This document shows, piece after piece, positions 1 to 5,050 of a DNA stretch of 5,050 bases (its first letter is position 1; each line of letters opens with the position of its first letter). The notes beneath the pieces were generated by a model. That model ran no database searches and was not told the origin of the DNA. It saw only the letters and a list, made by a program, of their open reading frames with translations. The stretch is from an uncultured Bacilli bacterium (GTDB lineage: Bacteria > Bacillota_I > Bacilli_A > RFN20 > CAG-631). The stretch spans positions 1 through 5,050 of the forward strand of contig CAKPXW010000110.1 of the NCBI GenBank assembly GCA_934202505.1, written 5' to 3'. The position numbers and the translations under genes were made by a program.

Positions 1-664
1 CTTCTTTCATAAAGGTCACCAAATATGAAAAAACCCTTATTGCTCTTGGCTTATCTATATCTTCATAATTATTATCTTTATAAAGATGATAAATACTATT
101 TAAATACTCTTTTGAATATTTTTCATATTGATTTTCAATACAGCACTTTTTACAAATAAATCCACCTTCTTTTAAAGAAAAAGCAACTAAATTATTTTTT
201 GAATTACAATTTATACAACCTTTTAAATATGGAGTATATCCTAGTTTATTACAAACCTCTTTTAAAAAATAAACTAAAACATTAATAGGCTCTTCTTTAT
301 TTTCCAATTTATCAAAGCATTCAATACTTAAATTATAAATATTAATACTTTCACTAACAAGATAAGCAATATTACTTATAAAAAGAAAGGAACTCATTAA
401 TAACATACTTTCATATGGTAAATAATACATTTTTATAGTTGATGAATTTTTTAATAAAAAGTTATTTCCTTCTTTAGTAGATGTTAAATTATATTCTGAT
501 ATAATATTATAATTACATGAAGAAGCGTTTTTACTTTTGGCTTTTAAAATACCTCTGGCTTTAAAAGTTACGACTCCATCTTTTGTTAAAACATTTAAGA
601 TTGCATCATTATCTTTATAAGTAACTTTTTTAAGTAAAAAGCCTTCAATTTTTTTCTCAATCAT
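1..664 (-). CDS. recO: DNA repair protein RecO, C-terminus cut by the window edge
   Basis: RecO works in the RecFOR pathway: it binds single-stranded DNA and RecR and helps load RecA onto SSB-coated gaps in the cytoplasm. The frame is open from an ATG at 664-662 to the left edge and gives 221 residues with no stop. The start MIEKKIEGFLLKKVTYKDND and the following DAILNVLTKDG and KARGILK match the RecO N-terminal OB fold (about residues 1-80). A helical region follows, then a four-cysteine zinc ribbon (C150, C153, C171, C174; GCINC and ICKKC). RecO proteins are usually about 240-260 residues, so only some 20-40 are missing. The ATG lies inside the last codons of era (8-base overlap), and only a weak AGG sits 11 bases upstream, which suggests translational coupling to era. 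Identification is from recalled family motifs and gene order; both agree. Confidence 0.93.
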   Translation of the reverse strand, partial: MIEKKIEGFLLKKVTYKDNDAILNVLTKDGVVTFKARGILKAKSKNASSCNYNIISEYNLTSTKEGNNFLLKNSSTIKMYYLPYESMLLMSSFLFISNIAYLVSESINIYNLSIECFDKLENKEEPINVLVYFLKEVCNKLGYTPYLKGCINCNSKNNLVAFSLKEGGFICKKCCIENQYEKYSKEYLNSIYHLYKDNNYEDIDKPRAIRVFSYLVTFMKE

Positions 665-1544
665 CGATACTATAGCCTAACATTTTTAAAATAGATGGTG
701 AATTTCGCCAATTTTTTTGTACACGCACATAGATATCTAAAACAACTTGTTTGTTTAATTGTTTTGCTAAATCATCACGGGCTTGTTTACTTATCTTTTT
801 AAGCATTGTTCCTTTTTCACCAATTAAAATTCCTTTTTGCGAATCTCTTGAGACTAAAACTATAACTCTAGCTTTTAGTTTATCATCACTATCATTAACT
901 TCTTCTGTATAAACACCAATAGAATATGGAAGTTCATCTGATAAATTTAAAAATATTTTTTCTCTTACAGTTTCAGAAATTGAAAATGTTTGGGGATGAT
1001 CAGATACCATTGTAACTGGATAATATCTAGGCCCTTCAGGTAAGTAACTTTTAATAACTTTTATTAATTCTTGCAAATTAGTTTCATTTAAAGCTGAAAT
1101 AGGAATGATTTCTTTAAATACCTCAAGAGAGGCATAGTGAGAAATAATTGGTAACAATTCAATTTTAGCTTTTGTATCAATTTTATTTAAAACTAAAATA
1201 ATTGGACATCCTAAATCTTTTATTCTTTCGATAACATATTTATCAGAAGCATTAGATTCTTTAGAAATATCTACTACCATTAATATAACTTCACATCCTG
1301 AAGTTGCATTACTAGCATTAAGATTCATAATGTTTCCAAGTTCATCTTCACTTTTATGAATACCTGGAGTATCGGTAAAGATAATTTGTGAATCTTCATC
1401 ATTATATACTCCTCTAATAACATCTCTTGTTGTTTGAGGTTTATAGGTAACAATAGACACTTTAGAACCAACTAAAGCATTTACTAAGGTAGATTTACCC
1501 ACATTTGGTCTTCCTACCACACTTACAAATCCTGACTTAAACAT
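657..1544 (-). CDS. era: GTPase Era, 30S ribosome assembly factor
   Basis: Era is an essential GTPase that binds the 3' end of 16S rRNA and promotes 30S subunit maturation. The 295-residue protein has the usual length. Its G domain shows G1 GRPNVGKS (11-18), the switch I motif PQTTR (36-40), G3 DTPG (58-61), G4 NKID (120-123) and G5 SAL (150-152). The HKSEDELGNIM stretch after DTPG is typical of Era. The C-terminal KH domain (about 200-285) carries the RNA-binding GxxG loop as GEKG (242-245), and the protein ends in the expected LGYSIDD. The start is fixed by homology (MFKSGFVSVVGRPNVGKS) and by a strong AGGAGA 8 bases upstream. It overlaps cdd by 8 bases upstream and recO by 8 bases downstream. 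The stop is TGA. All catalytic motifs are intact, so a functional enzyme is expected. Confidence 0.98.
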   Translation of the reverse strand: MFKSGFVSVVGRPNVGKSTLVNALVGSKVSIVTYKPQTTRDVIRGVYNDEDSQIIFTDTPGIHKSEDELGNIMNLNASNATSGCEVILMVVDISKESNASDKYVIERIKDLGCPIILVLNKIDTKAKIELLPIISHYASLEVFKEIIPISALNETNLQELIKVIKSYLPEGPRYYPVTMVSDHPQTFSISETVREKIFLNLSDELPYSIGVYTEEVNDSDDKLKARVIVLVSRDSQKGILIGEKGTMLKKISKQARDDLAKQLNKQVVLDIYVRVQKNWRNSPSILKMLGYSIDD

Positions 1545-1944
1545 TTAAATTTTCTCCTGAAAAAGAATAAGGTAGTAAATCTTTAACTTTAACTTCTTTA
1601 GTATTTAAATCTTTGCCATATACCATTAAAACAGGAGTATCTTTATTTAATAATTCATTCATAACTTGGCAACATGCTCCACATGGTGGAACTAGTTTTT
1701 CTAAAGGTGAATAAACAGCAATTGCTAAAATATCATCTTTTTTATATCCTTGAGCATATGCAGTAAACATAGCTGTTCTTTCAGCACAATTTGCTAATCC
1801 ATAAGAAGCATTTTCAATATTACAGCCTTGAATATAAACATTATTTTTAAGTAAAAGACATGCACCAACTTTAAAATTTGAATAAGGTGAATAAGAATTT
1901 TTACTTGCTTCTCTTGCTTTTTCTTTTAAAACTTGATAATCCAT
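1537..1944 (-). CDS. cdd: Cytidine deaminase, small tetrameric type
   Basis: Cytidine deaminase converts cytidine and deoxycytidine to uridine and deoxyuridine in pyrimidine salvage. The 135-residue length matches the homotetrameric form, such as B. subtilis Cdd (136 residues). Visible motifs are YSPYSNFKVGA (18-28), the sugar-binding N42 and E44 in GCNIENAS, and the zinc and catalytic motif CAE (C53, E55) followed by R56. The second zinc motif PCGAC supplies C88 and C91. The residue after the last ligand is C92, where the family almost always has Arg (PCGACRQ), a clean TGC codon; this may tune the zinc site but should not abolish zinc binding. AGGAG lies 6 bases before the ATG and overlaps the ybeY stop. 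The gene follows ybeY by 9 bases and overlaps era by 8. The usual dgkA between ybeY and cdd is absent. Confidence 0.97.
   Translation of the reverse strand: MDYQVLKEKAREASKNSYSPYSNFKVGACLLLKNNVYIQGCNIENASYGLANCAERTAMFTAYAQGYKKDDILAIAVYSPLEKLVPPCGACCQVMNELLNKDTPVLMVYGKDLNTKEVKVKDLLPYSFSGENLNV
1553..1558 (-). promoter_or_regulatory. Ribosome binding site of era, inside the end of cdd
   Basis: AGGAGA with 8 bases to the ATG at 1544-1542 lies in the SFSGENLNV codons of cdd and supports the chosen era start. Unlike recO, era has a strong site of its own. Confidence 0.85.
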
Positions 1945-1950
1945 ATTTTT

Positions 1951-1955
1951 CTCCT
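1951..1955 (-). promoter_or_regulatory. Ribosome binding site of cdd, overlapping the ybeY stop codon
   Basis: AGGAG with 6 bases to the ATG shares its first two bases with the TAG stop of ybeY (1956-1954). A ribosome finishing ybeY would sit on the cdd initiation region, which favours coupling. Confidence 0.85.
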
Positions 1956-2406
1956 ATCTTATTATTTTAAAATGATCCATAATTTTATTTTGCATAGCAA
2001 TCATTTTTTCTTCATCATCTTTTTTGATATGATCCATTTTTAATAAATGTAATAATCCATGAGTAAATAAGAAGCAAACTTCACGATACATTGAATGGCC
2101 ATAATTTTTTGCTTGCATTTTGGCTTTATTGACACAAATAAATAAATCTCCTAAAGTAATAAAACCATCAAACATTTCAAAACCATCATCATTTTCAAAA
2201 CTGATAACATCAGTTACTCTATCAATATGACGATATGTTGAGTTAATTCTTTTAATTTCATTTTTACTTACAAAGGTAACTGATAACTCAATATTACCTT
2301 TTACATTAGGAAATTGTTTTAAAGTATATTTAGCAATTTTTAGAAAATCTTCTTGATATTGCTGCATATCATAACTTGTTTTATTTTGATAATTTATTTG
2401 TATCAT
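1954..2406 (-). CDS. ybeY: Endoribonuclease YbeY, 16S rRNA maturation factor
   Basis: YbeY is a zinc-dependent RNase-like protein needed for 16S rRNA 3'-end maturation and 70S quality control. The 150-residue protein has the family motifs NSTYRHIDRVTDVISF (55-70, with conserved R59 and the TDVISF core), GDLFI (86-90) and the metal site HGLLHLLKMDH (116-126), with ligands H116, H120 and H126. The position before MDH is Lys123, where most homologues have Gly (HLLGYDH); the three histidines are intact. The ATG at 2406-2404 lies within the 3' end of the aminopeptidase gene, giving a 26-base overlap in a different frame. It is supported by the strong site AAGGAAGG 6 bases upstream. It sits beside era as in many Firmicutes, and the two proteins share a role in 30S biogenesis. 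The stop is TAG. Confidence 0.96.
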   Translation of the reverse strand: MIQINYQNKTSYDMQQYQEDFLKIAKYTLKQFPNVKGNIELSVTFVSKNEIKRINSTYRHIDRVTDVISFENDDGFEMFDGFITLGDLFICVNKAKMQAKNYGHSMYREVCFLFTHGLLHLLKMDHIKKDDEEKMIAMQNKIMDHFKIIR

Positions 2407-4135
2407 ATTCTACCTTCCTTGTTGCATAAGCTAAATATTCTCTTTCTGAATCTGTTAAATACTTACTAATTTTATGGTAAACCATTTGATGGTATTTATT
2501 TAAATAATTAATTTCTTTTTTATTAAGCATAGAAATGTCTAATCCATCTAAATCAAAAGGTACATAAGTTAAATTTTCAAATTTTAACATATCATCTTTT
2601 CCTTTTACACAAAGTATTTCATTTTCATGGCGAATACCATATTTACCTTCAAGATAATAGCCTGGTTCATCACTTGTTACCATGCCACATTCCATAATAG
2701 TTGGATGAACTTTAGTTTTTCTTATACTTTGTGGGCCTTCATGGACATTTAACATAAAACCAATGCCATGACCTGTTCCATGTTTAAAATCTTTATGTTC
2801 TTTATTCATTACTTTTTTTACTAATTTATCAAGGTCGATATCATAAGTACCATATTTATATTTAGCTGCTGCAAGGGCAATATGTGCTTTTAAAACAAGA
2901 GTATAATCATGTTTAAATTCATCGGATACATTATTTAAAGCAAATGTTCTTGTAATATCAGTTGTTCCATATTTATATTGTCCACCACTATCTACTAACA
3001 ATACTCCATCTTTTTTAAGTTGCATATTAGTTTGTTTTGTAGCACTATAATGGATAATAGCTCCATGTTCATTAAAGCCACAAATTGTATCAAAACTTAA
3101 ATCAATAGCTCCCTGCTTTTTTCTTAAATCTTCAAGATAATCAGCAAGTGATATTTCACTTTCCTTGCTCATATCATTATTTTTTACATAATAGAAAAAT
3201 TTGCACATTGCGATACCATCTTTAATATGAACTTTTTTAATATTTTTAATTTCCTCATTATTTTTTATAGATTTCATTGTAGTTGAAATAAAAGGAATTA
3301 TACTTTCTTTATTTTCTAAAGAAGCATATAAACTATAATTTGTTTTATCACCATCAAAAATAACTTTTCCCTTTTCAAGTTTAATATCTTCATAAATATC
3401 AAAATAACCTTTGATATTCACATTGTAATTTTGAAAATATCTTAATACTTTTGCTGGTAATTTTTTTCTATTTATATATAAAGTAATTGAATCATTTTTT
3501 ATTGTCAAATAAGATAAAGCAACTGGATTATATAAAATATCACTTCCTCTAAAATTCAATAAATAAGCAATATCATCAAGGGAAGTAATTAAAGCCATTG
3601 TTGCATTATTTTTATTTATAAATGCCCTAACTTCATTTACTTTTTCTTCTAATGTTTTTCCACATACTTTTTCTGGCAATAAATAAATTTTATTTGTAGG
3701 AAGAGATGGTCTATCTTTCCATACTTTTTTAAGATATGATGGAACATCATCAATTAATTTAATATCTTTATTTAAACTATCAATGAATAGTGAAGAGGCA
3801 ATTTTAAAATCAACACGTAATGATTTTAAATTTTGATTTATAAAATCATGAACACTTAATACTCCTTCTTCACCAATTTTCATTAAAGTAACATTACTTT
3901 CTTGTAATTGTTTCTCTGCTTGCAAAAAGTATCTACCATCTGTCCATAAATAAGCTTTGTTTTGCATTATCAAGACAGTAGCAGCGCTTCCTGTAAAACC
4001 TGTAAGATAAGCAATTGATTTAAAATGTGGTAATACATATTCACTACCATGATAATCACTAATAAATAGTAAATAACCATCTATCTTGTCTTTTTTTAAT
4101 AATTCTTGAATAGCATTAATTCTTTCTTTATACAT
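2381..4135 (-). CDS. pepP: Xaa-Pro aminopeptidase (aminopeptidase P), long three-domain M24B form
   Basis: Aminopeptidase P removes an N-terminal residue from peptides whose second residue is proline, using a dinuclear metal centre, probably Mn. The 584-residue length fits the long form related to human XPNPEP1, not the roughly 440-residue E. coli PepP. Domains in order are a creatinase-like N domain (about 1-135, with YLTGFTGSAAT and LWTDGRYFLQAE), a second creatinase-like domain (about 150-300, with SLDDIAYLLNFRGSDI), the pita-bread M24 catalytic domain (about 305-520) and a short C-terminal domain (about 525-584). Metal ligands are D382, D393, H456, E490 and E504, and H362 and H465 are the likely catalytic histidines; their spacing matches XPNPEP1 as I recall it. 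No signal peptide is seen, so it is cytoplasmic. AAGAAGG lies 7 bases before the ATG, with a promoter candidate just upstream. Its 3' end overlaps ybeY by 26 bases. The symbol pepP is used loosely. Confidence 0.95.
   Translation of the reverse strand: MYKERINAIQELLKKDKIDGYLLFISDYHGSEYVLPHFKSIAYLTGFTGSAATVLIMQNKAYLWTDGRYFLQAEKQLQESNVTLMKIGEEGVLSVHDFINQNLKSLRVDFKIASSLFIDSLNKDIKLIDDVPSYLKKVWKDRPSLPTNKIYLLPEKVCGKTLEEKVNEVRAFINKNNATMALITSLDDIAYLLNFRGSDILYNPVALSYLTIKNDSITLYINRKKLPAKVLRYFQNYNVNIKGYFDIYEDIKLEKGKVIFDGDKTNYSLYASLENKESIIPFISTTMKSIKNNEEIKNIKKVHIKDGIAMCKFFYYVKNNDMSKESEISLADYLEDLRKKQGAIDLSFDTICGFNEHGAIIHYSATKQTNMQLKKDGVLLVDSGGQYKYGTTDITRTFALNNVSDEFKHDYTLVLKAHIALAAAKYKYGTYDIDLDKLVKKVMNKEHKDFKHGTGHGIGFMLNVHEGPQSIRKTKVHPTIMECGMVTSDEPGYYLEGKYGIRHENEILCVKGKDDMLKFENLTYVPFDLDGLDISMLNKKEINYLNKYHQMVYHKISKYLTDSEREYLAYATRKVEYDTNKLSK
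2413..2420 (-). promoter_or_regulatory. Ribosome binding site of ybeY, inside the pepP coding region
   Basis: AAGGAAGG lies 6 bases before the ybeY ATG and decides that start. It falls within the last codons of pepP (TRKVEYD), so the final stretch of pepP must serve both as codons and as an initiation signal. Confidence 0.85.
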
Positions 4136-4142
4136 AAAAACA

Positions 4143-4149
4143 CCTTCTT
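4143..4149 (-). promoter_or_regulatory. Ribosome binding site of pepP
   Basis: AAGAAGG lies 7 bases upstream of the ATG at 4135-4133 and supports that start. It lies within the short predicted leader. Confidence 0.8.
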
Positions 4150-4154
4150 TTTCA

Positions 4155-4175
4155 ATATTATTATAATAATAATAT
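4155..4175. repeat. Short all-A/T inverted repeat covering the candidate -10 element
   Basis: Two perfect 10-base arms (4175-4166 and 4164-4155) are separated by a single base, and the -10 TATAAT lies inside. The arms are only A and T, so hairpin stability is low and it lacks the G/C stem of a terminator. It could be an operator for a dimeric repressor or simply low-complexity sequence made palindromic by repeated ATT/AAT units. Confidence 0.5.
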
Positions 4176-4188
4176 AGAAAAAAAGCAA
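4160..4188 (-). promoter_or_regulatory. Candidate sigma-A promoter for the pepP-ybeY-cdd-era-recO unit
   Basis: On the minus strand a -35-like TTGCTT (4188-4183, three of six consensus positions) is followed after exactly 17 bases by a perfect -10 TATAAT (4165-4160). Transcription would begin near 4153 and leave a leader of about 18 bases carrying the pepP ribosome binding site. This is the only intergenic space longer than 10 bases in the window, which fits it driving the compact downstream unit. In DNA this AT-rich a perfect -10 can occur by chance, and the -35 match is partial, so the call is moderate. Confidence 0.5.
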
Positions 4189-4195
4189 AAGTTTA

Positions 4196-5050
4196 TTATT
4201 CAATATTATCTTTTAGTTGTAAAACTCTTCTTTTTTGCAATTTAAAATTAGCATAATTTGTAAGTTGGCTAGCAATATTTAATATTGGTTGTAGTATTAA
4301 CATAGTAAGATTTAAAGTGGCCACTAACTTGCCAATAGACATTTTATCTTTTAAAAACATAAAATAAACAATAATTACTAAACAATTTATAAATCCTTGA
4401 AAGATAAGTAATAATAAATTTTTTAAATTTTCAAATTTCTCTTGATTATAAGATGATAATTGATATTTTTTTAATCTTTTTAAAGATTCTTTATATAAAT
4501 AATTATCATGTTTTAAATAAATTCTTTCTTTATAATTAAAACTATCTTTATAAAAACTTATAAATTCTAATTCATCTTTTCTTTTTATTTCAAGTAATAC
4601 AAAAGCTTTATTTGTCACTAGTCTATTAATTATAAATACAATAAGTGAAATCATAACAATAATTATACCAAGTATATAACTATATTTAAAAATTATAATG
4701 CTTGCTAATATATATAAAACAATATCATTTAAAATAGTAAAAAACATTGATAAATACATATTTTTTAAATTATAGGCATCATACAAATTATAAAAGATAT
4801 CATTAATATAATGTTTATTTACAAAGTCATATTTTAAATGAAAAATATTATCTAAAGTATTACAAACAATGCTTAAATCATATTTTTTATAAGTTTTTAA
4901 ATATATTTTTATTTTAAAATAAGTTATTAATATAAGTAACATTTCTATTATCATATATAAAAAACTTTCTTGAAAACTATTATCAATTATTTGCTGTAAA
5001 ATAATTGTTAAAGATAATAAAAACATTGTTTCAATTAGTGAAAGAAAAGG
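4196..5050 (-). CDS. ABC exporter transmembrane domain without a following ATPase; N-terminus outside the window
   Basis: This is a membrane protein of the type-1 ABC exporter fold. The first in-window Met is at 5026-5024, but the frame stays open to the edge and the upstream residues (PFLSLIET) continue the first helix, so the true start lies beyond 5050. Counting from that Met, helices are seen at about 1-15, 22-44, 92-113, 115-137, 202-225 and 232-252. The cytosolic loop with HLKYDFVNKHYINDIFYN (63-80) matches the LPxxFFxxRxxGDI region of exporters. MSIGKLVATLNL and QPILN (229-250) match the final helix of the bacteriocin/peptide exporter type (SunT or ComA-like); a C39 peptidase domain could therefore lie upstream, but this is inference. 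The protein ends at QKRRVLQLKDNIE with two tandem TAA stops, exactly where an ATPase domain would begin. No Walker A, signature or Walker B motif follows. It has no Trp and is more AT-rich than its neighbours. It could be a split transporter, a degenerate copy or a regulatory membrane partner. Confidence 0.75.
   Translation of the reverse strand, partial: PFLSLIETMFLLSLTIILQQIIDNSFQESFLYMIIEMLLILITYFKIKIYLKTYKKYDLSIVCNTLDNIFHLKYDFVNKHYINDIFYNLYDAYNLKNMYLSMFFTILNDIVLYILASIIIFKYSYILGIIIVMISLIVFIINRLVTNKAFVLLEIKRKDELEFISFYKDSFNYKERIYLKHDNYLYKESLKRLKKYQLSSYNQEKFENLKNLLLLIFQGFINCLVIIVYFMFLKDKMSIGKLVATLNLTMLILQPILNIASQLTNYANFKLQKRRVLQLKDNIE

Noticed and set aside
1..664. recO as a truncated pseudogene, since it lacks a stop in the window
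   Set aside because: The frame is uninterrupted for 221 codons with the zinc ribbon intact; the missing end is explained by the window edge.
4155..4195. Possible intrinsic terminator after the ABC gene (inverted repeat plus a nearby T run)
   Set aside because: The T run (minus strand, about 4184-4178) lies before the inverted repeat in the direction of transcription, and the stem is all A/T, so it does not fit a terminator.
4196..4270. Frameshift that would hide an ATPase domain after the ABC membrane domain
   Set aside because: Only 60 bases separate the stop from pepP, and they are low-complexity AT with a promoter-like pattern. An ATPase domain would need about 700 bases, so a simple frameshift cannot explain it.
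1..5050. Genes on the plus strand
   Set aside because: The entire window is accounted for by minus-strand genes with strong family matches; no plus-strand frame showed a recognisable protein.
1..5050. CRISPR array, tRNA, rRNA, insertion sequence or attachment site
   Set aside because: No regularly spaced direct repeats, cloverleaf-like sequence, transposase motif or long terminal inverted repeat was seen; the genes are nearly back to back.

Overview
The window looks like chromosomal DNA of a very AT-rich, low-GC Gram-positive bacterium (Bacillota or a Mollicutes-related lineage). This rests on the base composition, the ybeY-cdd-era-recO gene order known from Firmicutes, and strong AGGAGG-type ribosome binding sites. 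TGA ends era within an 8-base overlap with recO, and Trp codons inspected are TGG. The organism therefore appears to use the standard bacterial code, not the Mycoplasma code in which TGA is Trp.

Everything is on the minus strand, so transcription runs from right to left. At the right edge (4196 to beyond 5050) is the C-terminal part of an ABC-exporter membrane domain that stops before any ATPase domain. Next is a 60-base gap with a good promoter candidate (TTGCTT, 17 bases, TATAAT) inside an all-A/T inverted repeat. The promoter candidate leads into a compact unit: a three-domain aminopeptidase P (2381-4135), ybeY (1954-2406), cdd (1537-1944), era (657-1544) and recO (662 bases visible and running off the left edge, start at 664). 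The last five genes are packed with overlaps of 26 and 8 bases or a gap of 9 bases, so they are probably co-transcribed and partly translationally coupled.

The core of the unit is housekeeping. YbeY and Era act in 16S rRNA maturation and 30S assembly, Cdd salvages cytidine, RecO loads RecA during repair, and aminopeptidase P trims Xaa-Pro peptides. Compared with the classical Firmicutes order (phoH, pgpH, ybeY, dgkA, cdd, era, recO), dgkA is missing between ybeY and cdd, and aminopeptidase P occupies the place directly upstream of ybeY.

I see no CRISPR array, tRNA, rRNA, insertion sequence or convincing terminator. The least ordinary item is the ABC membrane domain without an ATPase. The rest is well-conserved core genome with a few residue substitutions at conserved positions.
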